The notes below the pieces were generated by a model. That model saw only the letters and a program-made list of their open reading frames with translations. It had not been told where the DNA came from and searched no databases. A stretch of 64,000 bases of DNA from Taxillus chinensis (lineage: Eukaryota > Streptophyta > Magnoliopsida > Santalales > Loranthaceae). A program made the translations under genes and the position numbers. Of this stretch, positions 10,975 through 22,605 are shown piece after piece. Positions within the stretch are counted from its first letter, which is position 1, and each line of letters starts with the position of its first letter. Where the stretch lies: the NCBI GenBank assembly GCA_023512835.1, contig CM042085.1, positions 38,890,324 through 38,954,323 on the forward strand, in the 5' to 3' direction.

Positions 10975-12559
10975 ATGGCAGACGAGGCAGAAAACAGACT
11001 CATGGAGTTGGAACAATCACAACAAGCCCTGCAGGGGCAAATGGCTTTGATGATGGATATGCTTACCAAGCTGACTGAAGAAAGAGAAAGAATCCCGGCA
11101 AGAGGAACCCCACGGGGAACTACCAATCACCATCAAGAGCGAAAGGGCGAACGCTTCAACCGCCCAATCTGGCTCCAAGCCAAGCACCCACCTATCATCC
11201 TGCTATGGCACAACCCCCAACTCCAAATCAAACTCATTTCACTATGCCCGCATCGGGACATGCAATGGAGGTAATAGGGTCTCCAGCCCCGAAGGAGGAC
11301 ATTGAGTCCCCTGCCCTAAGACGACTTAAGACGACTAGAGGAAAGATTGAAAGCCGTAGAAGGCATCGATAGCTATGGCATGACCAGCCCACAAGACTTA
11401 TGCTTAGTGCCGAGAGTGGTGCTGCCACCAAAATTCAAAATGCCAGAGTTTGAGAAGTTCAACGGGACCCGATGTCCGAAGACACATCTAGCCATGTATT
11501 GTCAAAAGATGGCTGCTTATGCTTTGGTGAAGACAAGCTCCTCATGCATTGTTTCCAGGAAAGCCTAACTGGGGCATCCCTTCGCTGGTACTTTCAGCTA
11601 AATGGAAACCACATCAAGACATGGAAAGAATTAGCTATTTACTTCTTGGCACAGTACAAACATGTCATCGAGCTGGCGCTGGATCAACTAACCTTGCAGT
11701 CCATGGAAAAGGGATCCGAGGAGAATTTCAAAGATTATGCACGAAGATGGAGAGAGGCTGCTGTAGAGGTCCAACCTCCTCTTACCGAAAGAGAACTCAC
11801 CACTCTATTCATCAACACACTTAAAGGCGTATACTACGAGAAATTGATCGGCAATGTCTCCAGCAGCTTTGCGACTTGGTCGCATCCGGCGAACGTGTAG
11901 AAAGTGGAATTAAAGGTGGAAAGCTAAAGGGTGATACGGCTGAGGCATCAAAGAGGTTTCAACCACCAGCAAAGAAGAAGGAAAATGAGACCAACCTGGT
12001 GTACCCATCGCACCCGCCGATACAACCAACATTCCACCAAGCACCAGGGTGCTACCAAGGATCGCCAGTGGCCGCTTACGCTGCACCTGCACCACCTCCC
12101 CAATTCATGCCATACTTACCGCAAGGAGGGGTTCCATTTCCATATTCAATGGTACCTAACTCATTTCAACCGAGAGCGCCATACCCAGAGCAATCAAGGC
12201 CAGCAACTCAGGAAGGACCAGGAGCCTCATTCCAAGGACAGGGGCAACCGAGGGCCCAGACCCAACAAGCAAGAGCGAATCAGGCTTCTCGTCGACCACG
12301 ACAAGAGTTTGATCCAATTCCAATGACTTATGCGGAATTATACCCCAAGCTCTTAGAGGCAAGGATGGTAACCCCTATACCCTTGGGAGAAATAAAGACT
12401 CCTCCCCCTGCCTGGTATAAGCCAGTTGCAGGATGTGAATATCATGCGAGGTGGGTTGGACATGATATCGAAAATTGTATAACATTCAAGAGGAAGGTTC
12501 GGGCATTGAAGGATGCAAAGTGGTTAGACTTTTCTGCACTAACCGGACGCCAAATGTGA
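10975..12559 (+). pseudogene. Tat/Ogre gag, frameshifted
   Basis: It starts MADEAENRLMELEQSQQALQ (10,975). Frames at 11,347-11,568, 11,472-11,900 and 11,876-12,559 cover successive parts of one gag: FKMPEFEKFNGT, then the capsid core SLTGASLRWYFQLN and EELAxxFLAQYKHV-like sequence, then a Pro/Gln-rich linker and a C-terminal CEYHARWVGHDIENC motif that replaces a classic zinc knuckle, as usual in Tat elements. At least three frameshifts or stops separate the parts. The 450 bp before it (10,510-10,974) hold a short coiled-coil-like frame and non-coding sequence. Confidence 0.75.
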
Positions 12560-12589
12560 ACAAAGAATCCTCTCCCAGAACACTCCAAC

Positions 12590-13580
12590 AATGTTGTTAG
12601 TATCGAGAATGAAGGACGGTGGAGAGGGTCTCCCAAGTACAAATGGAGAAAACATATTTGTTTACTCTCGTTACAGGAACATGGCTATATACTTGCTTAA
12701 AGACACGCCGAGGCAAGAAAAGGAACAAATGGGGAAAAACAATACCCTTATCACAAGATGTCGCGGGGACATGACATCACAGAATGTAGTGAGTTTTCCG
12801 AGGTGGTGCAAAAACTCATGGACCAAAGGATGATCGAATTCTCCAAGGAAGAGATAGACAGTCAAAGCCACATGATTCAAGGAGACATGTCATACAAACC
12901 ATCATGGGTGCTAACCCCCCTGGTCTTGAATGTTAAGACTCCAGAAATCCCGCAATTGCCTTATGGAATTACGCCTCTCACCATACGTATTCCTGCCCCT
13001 TTCCCTTACAAGACAGACAAAGCAGTCCCATGGAATTACAGCTGTGAAGTAGTCCAGGGAGCCACCCAGTAGAAAAGAAGACCAGGAGCGGTCGGGCATA
13101 TGCCCCTGATATGGCTGACAAAGCAAGGAAGGAAAAAGCTGTAGAACCAGACATTGAGCCAACACTGGAGGTAACAAAGAAAGGAACACCAGTCACTAAA
13201 GAGGAAACCACAGAATTTCTGAAACTCATAAAGCAGAGCGAGTATAACATTATGGACCAGCTAAGTCGACAACCAGCTCGCATCTCATTGCTCTCGTTAA
13301 TGATGGATTCCCAACCTCACAGGGAAGCACTAATGAAGGTTCTAAGCCAAGCCTATGTTCCTCCAATCATCCCGGTGGCAAATGTGGATGGACTCACTAG
13401 TAACCTCATTATGAACAACGTCATCAGTTTTAGAGATGACGAGCTACCCTAGGAAGGGAAAGGACACATAAAAGCTTTGCACATCACGGTCAAATGCAAG
13501 GAGCACACCATAACCCGTGTACTCATTGACAACGGCTCTGCCATGAACATTATGCCCTTGCATATACTGCCTTCTTTCAT
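12590..13580 (+). pseudogene. Tat/Ogre protease region, broken
   Basis: Frames at 12,758-13,072, 13,111-13,452 and 13,477 onwards continue the polyprotein: SRGHDITECSEFSEVVQKLM, then SEYNIMDQLSRQPARISLLSL, then the retropepsin motif [13 protein letters not shown] with the catalytic Asp at 13,528. A TAG at about 13,450 interrupts the frame just before the protease. After LPSF the sequence no longer belongs to protease. Confidence 0.75.
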
Positions 13581-13599
13581 TGCCTATGTTCCTCCTGGA

Positions 13600-14113
13600 T
13601 TCCTCATATTGACATACAAAGATTGGCATGAAAAGCTACCATATGCTTTGCATGCTTATCGTACCTCAGTACGAACATCAACTGGGGCAACTCCGTTTTC
13701 TTTGGTCTACGGCATGGAAGCAGTTCTACCTGTCGAAGTAGAGATACCTTCCCTCCGAGTACTCAAGGATACTCAGCTCGAAGAAGTAGAATGGGCCCAA
13801 AGTCGTTATGAGCAGTTGAATTTAATTGAGGGCAAACGCTGGGCTGTTTACGAGAGGACAGCTATATCAACAGAGAATGATGAACAACTACAATAAAAAG
13901 GTGAAGCCCAGAAGCTTTCAGGCGGGTGACCTCGTCCTCAAGAAGATTTTATCAATTCAACATGACCATAGAGGCAAGTGGACTCCCAATTATGAAGGGC
14001 CATATGTGGTGAAAAAAGCATTCTCAGGAGGTGCCTTAATCCTTGCCAGAATGGATGGGGATGAGCTCCCTAACCCGGTGAATAGAGATGCAGTGAAAAA
14101 GTTCTATGCTTAA
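13600..14113 (+). pseudogene. Tat/Ogre integrase, C-terminal remnant
   Basis: [20 protein letters not shown] and [16 protein letters not shown] are the integrase region after the catalytic Glu. The C-terminal part (KVKPRSFQAGDLVLKK, GKWTPNYEGPYVVKKAF, ...NPVNRDAVKKFYA) ends with a stop at 14,111-14,113. The catalytic DDE core, RT and RNase H are absent. The frame changes near 13,880. Confidence 0.8.
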
Positions 14114-14649
14114 CTCTCATACCTCTCAACAAGATTCTCATCCCTACAATGAGCGGACTTGGTGAAAACCCGAAAGGGCACCAAGGGTAAAATACAAAGC
14201 TCCAACAAAAGACAAAAAAGCAAGCAAAGGCGGACTTGGTGAAAACCCAAAAGGGCACCAAGGGTAAAATACAAAGCCAATGACAAATCCTGAAGGGTGA
14301 AAGCAGTTAGAATCCAAGGATCAGGACCACCTAAAACAGGGTCCTTTGCAAACAGTGGAAACATCGTCACCTAAAGACAGTAGCTACAAACGGTGGAAGA
14401 CTTGGTCAAACCTAAGGCACACTCGAATCAAATTTGTATATTATGCTTTTTAAAGACTTGTAATTCTGTTTATCAGATTATAACAATAGGGCACTTTTTA
14501 TGATATACATATGTTTTGTGGGATCAAACCAGCAAAATCGCGTTTTATATCCTTAATCATATTTTATCATCTTCATTTCACATTTAAGTAGAATATCTTA
14601 AATTCCCAGTAAGCTCTTTTAGCATTGCGTTATAAGCTACCATATGACA
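14114..14649 (+). other. 3' untranslated end of the Tat/Ogre-like element
   Basis: Two copies of a GCGGACTTGGTGAAAACCC-like unit (about 14,152 and 14,228) with AAAGGGCACCAAGGGTAAAA are typical of Ogre 3' untranslated regions. From about 14,400 to 14,649 the sequence is AT-rich and does not match the 5' LTR piece. It ends ATGACA just before Sirevirus RT sequence resumes. Confidence 0.5.
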
Positions 14650-15710
14650 CTTGGTATGAAACGTTGTCAAAGTTTATGATCAAGAACAAGTTCAGAAAAG
14701 GCAAGATTGACCCTACCCTATTTCTCAAGCAAGGAAAAGGATCACCCTTGATTGTCTAGATTTATGTTGATGACATCATCTTCGGATCAAGGGACAAAAA
14801 GTAGTGTGAAGAATTCTCTTATCTGATGAAAAGTGAATATGAAATGAGTATGATGGGAGAACTTTCATTCTTTTTTGGGTTGGAGGTTAAGCAGTTGAAG
14901 GATGGGATCTTTATCAATCAAACTAAATACACAAAGGAGATCCTGAAGAAATTCAAGATGACTGATGTGACTCACATGAAAATGCCCATTCCTACAAGTG
15001 CCAAATTGGATATGGATGAAGCAAGCAAAGAAGTGGATATCAATGAATACAGAAGAATGATTGGATCTTTACCGTATCTCACAGCAAGCAGACCTAATAT
15101 AATGTTCGCAACATGCATCTGTGCAAGATACCAAGCAAATCCCAAGGAGTCTCATATGTCTCATGTTAAAAGGATTATGAGGTATGTCAAGGGAACTAAA
15201 AATTTGGGACTCTGGTACCCAAAGGAGTCTGAATTCAACCTGAGAGGCTTTTCAGATGCAGACTTTGCTGGTTGTAGGATTGATAGGAAGAGCACAAGTG
15301 GAACATACCAATTACTTAGCAACAGACTTGTGTCCTGGTTCAGCAAGAAATGGAATTCAGTTTCAACCTCAACAGCTGAAGCAGAATATAGTGCTGTAAG
15401 AAGTTGTTGTGCTCAATTGCTTTGGATGGCCAGTCAACTTTCAAACTATGGATTTAACCTGAAGGCGGTGCCATTATACTGTGACAACACAAGCGCCATT
15501 GCAATTTCCAATAATCCTATCATGCATTCCAAAACCAAGCACATCGAGGTCAGACATCACTTCATACGTGACCATGTGCTGAAGAAGGACATTTCCCTTG
15601 AGTATATATCCACTGATGACCAGCTTGCCGACATATTCACAAAACCTTTGCACGAAACCAGGTTCAATGAACTTCTGACAAAACTTGGCATGCTTGACTT
15701 AACTTCATAA
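14650..15710 (+). pseudogene. Sirevirus reverse transcriptase second half and RNase H
   Basis: Continues the RT interrupted at 8,100: WYETLSKFM, then IYVDDIIFGS (catalytic YVDD, near 14,765), then FFGLEVKQLKDGIF. RNase H follows with DADFAGCRIDRKSTSG, STAEAEYSA and LYCDNTSAI (three carboxylates), ending KLGMLDLTS and stop at 15,708. TAG codons occur at about 14,757 (just before IYVDD) and 14,801, so only 14,826-15,710 is open. The product would copy element RNA into DNA. Confidence 0.85.
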
Positions 15711-16560
15711 TGCTTATTGCATGTCTTGTGTTTCATGTCAACTTCTATACCTGAGCATGAACATAGGTGTGACATTGTTAACGATTGTTTATCTCTCCAT
15801 AAATATTAGCAATGCCTAAGTGTGATTCATACATTTCTACTGCGGATAATTGAGAAATCACATGGATGAAACTTGCTACCTCTGAACCTAGTTTAACTCT
15901 TTTGTTAAACCTGTCATGAATCCTCAAGTCTAGAGTGAAGAGAGTGTCATTTCCATCATACCTCAATTAAATGATATTCCCACTAGTTGCTGTTTTTCAT
16001 GCTGAGTGAATATCACCTGTGTAGCATTGCATTCACTAACTAGCAGGAACTGTTGTATCTCGTGGTACTGTTGGCTTGCACAGAAAGGATCCTCAATGAT
16101 TTAATGCTCTAAGGATGAATGAGACTGTAGAACTTGAGAATCATAAAAAGCTATTACTCAAAAAAAAGAGCCGATACCTCTCAATGAAAAAAAAAGGACA
16201 AGGTGAAAAAGGTAAAAAGGAACTATCAAAATCAATTGCCTGTCTTAGGGGGACTCCTCACTACTACCCTTAGATGTATCTCTTTTAGAGTAATAATTGG
16301 AGTTCAAATTGAATGATCATCTGATATCCAAAAGAAACTGTGTTGAGCCCTGTCCAATTGAAAAGGGTCATGAATTAGCACTGTAAAGGCATGCTCTACG
16401 AAGAAAAGTGGTAGCTCACACAGCGAATATTAATGATCAAACTTTAAACTCTAAGTATGTACTGTGTTGTAAATTAGACAATACTAGAGTGTGTGTTCTG
16501 ATTCTCAATAGGGTCATCTTGTCTCTCAAGTCATCTATGCTAAACTGAAAATCATTGGTG
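15711..16560 (+). other. Sirevirus post-pol non-coding region
   Basis: No gene is seen. It contains purine-rich stretches (GTCTTAGGGGGACTCC near 16,245) that resemble the polypurine tract. Sireviruses normally have a long region between pol and the 3' LTR, so this is read as original element sequence up to the next insertion. Confidence 0.55.
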
Positions 16561-16565
16561 GATCA

Positions 16566-18779
16566 GGGGTGCGGTGAGATTCGGTTGACCATGAGATCTG
16601 TAAAGACTCGTATTTGGGTAGTTTTTGAGAGATTGCCATTATGGGAATGCAACTATCTAGATGGTAGTGTAGTCGTTGATGTGAGCATTTTGACTATACT
16701 TGGGCCCGATTCCAAGTCGGGCCCGTTTGATCCGATTATTGACTTTTTGGGGTTTATTGGTTGACCTTTGCGTTTGGGCGGTCTTTTGGGTGTAATAATA
16801 TCCGTTTTAGTGTTGTGCTCGTCATTTCGGGCGTTTTGACAATAATTGGGCTCAATTTGGAGTTCGTGACCTCGGGAGGTCAATTATTTCGGGAGGCCAA
16901 TTATGCGACGATATAAATAATTAAGTTGCATTATCTTTTTATTTTTGCTTGGTGCGTGCGTGTTTGAGCAAGAGAGAGAGAGAGAGGGAAAGTGAGAACT
17001 CCTTTTGGCGATTTTGGGGCGATTGGAGCTCGTGGATCGCAAATAATCTTTCCAGGTAGGTGCCCTTGAACCTCTTATCTCGATCTATCTTGGAATATGC
17101 GTGAATTTATCATGAATTATGAATTTGAGCATGAACCCTAAGTTTTGGGGGAAACCCAATTTTGGGGTTAGATATGATGATTTAGCATAAAATTCAGGGT
17201 TAAGAACCGATTTATATCGGTTTGGGTACGTAATTTGGTACTGTTTTAGTAAAACGCGTGTTTGTGAGTGCCTGGGGGTTGTTCGGTTAATTCCAGACGA
17301 AAACCGGGCCAAAACGATGATAAACGATCTGCAAGAGGACTGTAAGGTGAAGCCAAGTAGTTAGCGACTTCGTAGATCGCCAGTTGTGAGTCACAGTTAT
17401 GAGTCGGTGACTTAGTTAGTCCCGGATCGATTGTCCGGAAAGCGATAATCCGAGCGATAATCCCGGGATGTTAATCCGGATCGTAGTCCGGAGTAGTTAG
17501 TCCGGATCGAGATCCGGATCCATGACGATCCAGTAGCATTGCCTAAGAAGAGCGGTGTTTTATCCATTCCGTTAAGAGGGATGGTCAGTATTTCCATGAG
17601 TAACGAACCGCACTACACTAAACATTTACATTGTAAACCATTATAAGTATTATACTTAAGTTACAATGTAAATAACGAAATACCCCCATTTGGATTCAAA
17701 GAAAAGTACTAGAAAAATTAATTCCCACTATTTCAAAATGTGAAAATTGGGTTTTAGTGTAAAATCTCGGAAAAACCCAAAAGTTCATAGTGGTGAATTT
17801 TTGGAAAGTGGGGTTAGACATCTCGAAAAAATCCCCAAAAATCAGATTATCTTATTTATGATATGGGAACCCAATGTCGGACTTTTGATTTTCAAGAAAA
17901 TAGGCTGTATGGGTACTTCCTTCATAAATCAAGGATTGAGGATTTACTTGTGAAGATTGGCTACGCTTTTAAAGGAAATGTTGAGAATGACATGTCATAC
18001 TCATGTTAGTATGTTGTTGTGAGGTATTGGGGCATGGACTCAGTGACTTGTTTGGGTTCTCACCATGATGCACCGATGGGGCGATGTGGTTGTGAGGGGC
18101 ATATGCGCGATATGCGAGCTATAATGGCTGTGGCCGGGCATATTACGTGCCGTGGCAGAGTATATACGCCGATGGCAGCCAATGTGGTGGCTGTGTCGGG
18201 CATATAAGCGGCGTAGTAGGGTGAAGTGCCCTGGTGGGATCTGTTGAGGATCGTGGACAAGCTTCGCCTGTATAAAGAGCTAGGTCCCGATGATTGTGCA
18301 CACTACACCGTGCACGAGTACACGAGCATGTAGTATAAACTTGTATGTCCGCATGATGTGGAGTGTTGGGGTCACCTACCGAGCTTGTCGCTCACCTCTA
18401 CTTGTTGTTTACCTTTTTCGGTGTGACCCGAGACTAGTGGAGGACTTTCTTCCAGGAGGACGCTTACTACTCGATGTATGATCTGATTATATTCTCAGAT
18501 TGTTTTATGTGATATCTTGACATGGGTCCGTGGACGATTATATTTGCATACTATTTGTGATGTGATGTCTGTTTAGGCATTTGACTTATTGTATGCATGA
18601 TGATGTATGGGAAAGTACGGGATTACCCTTGATGTATAACTGTACAAGGTTGCATATTTGAGACGAGCACCCGTGGTGTAGTCTCTGTTAGTCTTAGTCA
18701 CCAACCCTTTGACCTTCGGGTGCGGGCAAGGGAAGTCATGTTCCTGGTTCGGGTTTTCTTGGAATTCGTGGGCGTGACA
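16566..18779 (+). mobile_element. Long gypsy-type LTR inserted downstream of Sirevirus pol
   Basis: About 2.2 kb with LTR architecture: a GC-rich U3, a TATA box (GATATAAATAATT near 16,910), a GA-rich leader ((GA)n near 16,970), then a long R/U5 ending GGGCGTGACA at 18,779. From about 17,620 on it matches the window's left edge in inverse orientation. GATCA lies on both sides (16,561-16,565 and 18,781-18,785), which could be a 5-bp target duplication, but the outer ends are not a clean TG...CA. It carries no primer site or ORF, so it would be a solo LTR. Confidence 0.5.
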
Positions 18780-19386
18780 AGATCATCAAACAATCGTTCC
18801 TTAGTTCTGAATCAAACTCACATGCTGATCCGAGAGTGAGAGGGTGAGGCCTCCACCGAGTGAGTTTTGTCGAATATGTGAGAAGACTACCGAATTCATG
18901 ATCGGTTGTTGCATTAAACCAACCATGGATTCTTGGATGCTATGTTAACATTGTGATCATTGTCATGCATAAAGAAGTATGTGATGATACACTTAGTAGT
19001 TTCTAAGCTTTGTGGAAATATAAATGATTGTGCTGTAGTAGTCATACAGGTACACCAGGTATTACGATTGAAAGAACTCAAGTTCTGGACACGCCAAATT
19101 TGGCTCACAACACTGTTCATCATGCATAATTTTATGTGAAATATCATATACGTCACACTCGTGTTGTTAAGTGTTGAAAAAATTCATAGAAATCCACATT
19201 AGTAATTGAATCCGTAGTCGACCACGAAGCAAAACAACGATCGAAGAACTATCGCATCGAAGACTACTTCTTCGAAGCCTCGAAGCTCGGAGAGTCGTAG
19301 ACTCATCCTAAACATAGCCGTAGAGTTGCGGTTCCAACGGGTCGAAGCGGGACGGATTCATTCCCTCGTTGTTCAGGTCGGAGACA
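18780..19386 (+). other. Sirevirus interior between two insertions
   Basis: No coding region. The last 190 bases (19,200-19,386) carry the GACTCGTAG-like palindromic motifs that fill the Sirevirus LTRs, which supports its assignment to the outer element. Confidence 0.5.
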
Positions 19387-20882
19387 CGATAACGTGCATT
19401 TTATCTTTATTATTCTAGTGTTTATTTAGGATGTTTAAAAGCATGATTAGAGCCTTATTGCTTCATATATCATATATATTTGCTCTAACCCCTAGGAAGA
19501 TGCTATTTGCAAATACATGCGCTTTTAAGCTGTTTTGGAAGATTTTGGAGCTCACTTTTGACTAGGTAGATGGCCTCAAACAATTGGCGTGCAAGAACAA
19601 AAGTTGCTTAGAATGATGTCCTCTACACCACGAAATTTCAGAGTATTTGGAGCTGATTTGGAGCTACACGTGAATTCACCCATTTCACGTGCAAGCCTAT
19701 TTTTGCCTCTCGGGCCTCTACGGGATGCAAGGAAGCTTGGGAGAAGTTTGAGCTGATTTGGAGGTGCATGTGAATTCACCATATCACGTGCAAATTGACG
19801 TGCGAGATATTTTTGGACCGATCCTATCGTTTTTTCATGCTGATCATTTGTTACTGAAGGCCCATGTCCAAATTGTGGATGGAAGATAGAGATTTTAATG
19901 TTTGGAGTGTCACTTATCAAAACTGTGTCGTTTTGATAGATGGGCTAGGGTACACACCTCAAGGCCCATCCAAACTCCATAAATAAGAGCTCCATGCCCC
20001 ATGCAACCCATGCTAGACCCCCTACACGTTTTTAGGGAGAGAGAGGCTCCATGACTTGGAGGTTGCTCCTTGACCTAGGAGAGCACCGTCGCGTGCCAAT
20101 CGCGGATTTTGGAGCTTGGATTTGAAGCTTTCTTGTGCGTGTGGATTAGAAGAAGATGTTTAGCTTTTCTGCTATGGTTTTGCTTGTAATCATGCGTGAG
20201 TAGTTCTTATAATCTAGGGGAGCAATGTAGCCCCCTTGTTGCTTTGCTGTGTTTATGAATATTGGGTTTGGATGATTGAAATTTGCATGTTTTATGAATC
20301 TTGTTCTTAAATTCTATCTTTGGATGTACACCTTGGTATTCTTAGCCCTAGTCCAGGGCGGATTGAGATTCATAACTTATTTGTAATTGGTGTGATCATT
20401 ATCCTTTTGCAAGTATGATTTATTGGCTTTGCATGTTTGTGTGTTTAGATGACCATTCGGCATACAACTCTTAAAAGGACCTCAATGACCATTTGTTGTC
20501 CTTGGCTAATGTTTAGTATGTTTTCAATTAGATAACCCTAATACCATGAATCGATAGAGATAATATAGGGAGGTGAAATTGTGACCCTAGATGCTTTTAA
20601 TCCTTAAATCTTAATCCTAAAATCGGTTGCTTTCTTTGTTTATTCGAAAACCAAATAAAAATTAGATCTTTAGTTTAAAAAAGAAAACTTTTTGCCAAGA
20701 CATTTTATAGAACAAGAGTAATTGGGTGTTTTGATTTGAGAACTAGAGAACTAGGCTAATCCTGTGGGTTCGACTCCTTGCTGGCTGTTATTCTTTTAGT
20801 GCAAACTTAGGGAATTTATTATCTTGAAGAGAAATTTAACGACATTAGCTAGCTCTTTTAGAGAGGCTAAATACTTCTGTCA
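19387..20882 (+). mobile_element. 5' LTR of the Athila-like element
   Basis: 1,496 bp, matching 32,695-34,202 throughout and the reversed copy at 29,893-31,393. It ends CTGTCA right before the primer site. The U3 holds palindromic pairs around CACGTG. The TATA box found in the other two copies (TATAAATA) reads CATAAATA here, near 19,978, a single change that would weaken the 5' promoter. Confidence 0.9.
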
Positions 20883-20884
20883 AA

Positions 20885-20903
20885 TTGGCGCCAGTTGACG
20901 GGA
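20885..20903 (+). promoter_or_regulatory. Primer binding site of the Athila-like element
   Basis: TTGGCGCCAGTTGACGGGA begins two bases after the LTR. It follows the Athila/Tat-style site (TGGCGCCGTTGCCGGGGA) with a few changes, clustered in its centre. Confidence 0.75.
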
Positions 20904-20938
20904 TTCAACGGTTAACTAGTTTTTAAAATCAACATTGA

Positions 20939-22605
20939 GTGAAATTGTTTGAATTCGATCTTGGTGTTTTATTTTTGTCTTTTATTTTTACGTTATTTTG
21001 TGTTCTTTATTTGTTTATTTTGCATTGTTCGGAGTCTGCTGGGTGTGTTCTTGTTGTTTTACGGAACATACACCAAGTGTTTGAGGAAGTCCTAGTTGTG
21101 CATGTCAAGACGGAGTTTATACCATTTAATCGGGAACCTGAAAGATTGTTCGAGCTCGGCGTAGAAACGACTAGGGAAGCGACACGTGAGGGTGAAGAAA
21201 CAGCGCAAGGCTTAGAGCATTCGGTAGGTGAATTGATGGCAGATCTCGGTGACTGATGGTGGTGCACCGCATAGGAGGGGCCAATTACAATGGCCAATAT
21301 CCGAAGAAGAGGGTAATCGGTTTATGCCCAAAACCTTTTAGACTATGCGAGACCGATGATGTCGGACCATTATTCTAGGATTCGGCGGACAAGAGTCCAA
21401 GCAAATAGCTTCGAGTCAAGCCGGCGTTGATCAACATGGTGAGCAACAACGCGTTTGGAGGAACAGTCAGTGGATGATCCACACCAACGATTTGATGAAG
21501 TTCTACCAGATGTGCGACACCATAAAGATCAACAATGTGTCGGAGGAGGTAATAAAGCTAAGGCTTTTCCTTTCTCTTTAAGGGATAGAGCTCTTGGTCG
21601 GTTCAATGATCTGCAAGTGGTTCAATCAACACTTGGGAGGAGATGCGACCAAGTTCATGTCAAAGTACTTCCCTCCTTCCAAGGTGATCCAGCTCGAGGG
21701 GGAGATTAGCAGATTCGGGCAAGATGAGATGGAGACTCTTCATGAAGCTTGGGAGCGTTTCAAAGACTTAGTGAGAAGATGCCCCGATCATGGAAGACCC
21801 CAGTGGATTCAAATTGAATCTTTCTACACAGATCTTGATCTCACTCACAAGACAAGGTGAATGCAATTGCTTGGAGGATGCTTGATGAATCTAGAGCCCG
21901 ACGCAAGCGTGAGCTCTTGGAGAGGCCGTCATTAGCTGATTAGCGTTGGTCTAATGTGCGTACTTCAAAGCCAAGGGAGAAGATAGCTTCGGTTGATAAT
22001 TCTTCCAATGATATGCAAGCACGGATTCAAGCTTTAGTGAAAGGCATGGAAGTATTGGCTCATAAAGTTGAAGGATCACAACAAGCTTTACCGATAGGCG
22101 AGCGAGGGCAGGGGAGGAAGAATCAAATTATGTTGGAGGAAAGGGCTTGTACCAGAAGCGACAATTTTATCCTCAATATCAACAACAAGGGTACAACCGA
22201 ACCGCGACGAATCTCGGCCATTTCGGAAAACCGTAACCGAGGGGAGATACCTCATTTCGGTACAAATATGTGCCCCCCCAGGATGAAGCGGAATCCGTAT
22301 GCTACGGATAATTATTTACACCCACCTCCGGATTCGAAGCGAAACGGCCTCGGCCTCAACAACAAAGAGGAAGGGTATATCGAGAATGTGGATGAGCCAA
22401 CCAAAAGAGAGGATAATTTGGAGGAAAGGGTAGTCACCATAGAATCTTCAATGAAGAATATAGAAAAATTTGCTTGTGAGTTTGGCCCGAATGTAAATCA
22501 AAGAGTCTCAACTAAATCTTTTCCAAGTGATACCGAGGTGAACCCTAAGGAGAGCCGCAAGGCTATTACTCTAAGAAGCGAGGAAGGCACCGAAAGAAGG
22601 TGAAG
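20939..22605 (+). pseudogene. Athila-like gag, heavily frameshifted
   Basis: Pieces of one gag lie in several frames: 20,939-21,256 (...PFNREPERLFE), about 21,440-21,600 (KINNVSEEVIKLRLFPFSL), 21,594-21,860 (FMSKYFPPSKVIQLEGEISR, LHEAWERFKDLVRRCPDH, which is the typical Athila capsid core) and 21,956-22,603 (KPREKIASVDNSS... to VNPKESRKAITLRSEE). No full zinc knuckle is visible. The element's RNA-packaging protein can no longer be made in one piece. Confidence 0.75.

Larger units (their letters stand above)
8100..14649 (+). mobile_element. Tat/Ogre-like Ty3/gypsy insertion with internal pol deletion
   Basis: This segment separates two halves of one RT gene, so it is an insertion. It has an LTR end (to 8,568), an Ogre-type primer site, an extra ORF before gag, gag, protease and only the tail of integrase, in the Tat/Ogre order. 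RT, RNase H and the integrase core are missing: protease sequence (about 13,580) runs into integrase C-terminal sequence (about 13,612). The 3' side (14,114-14,649) shows no match to the 5' LTR piece, and no clean target duplication is visible, so both ends are probably eroded. All ORFs are interrupted. It could have moved only with proteins supplied by a complete relative. Confidence 0.8.
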
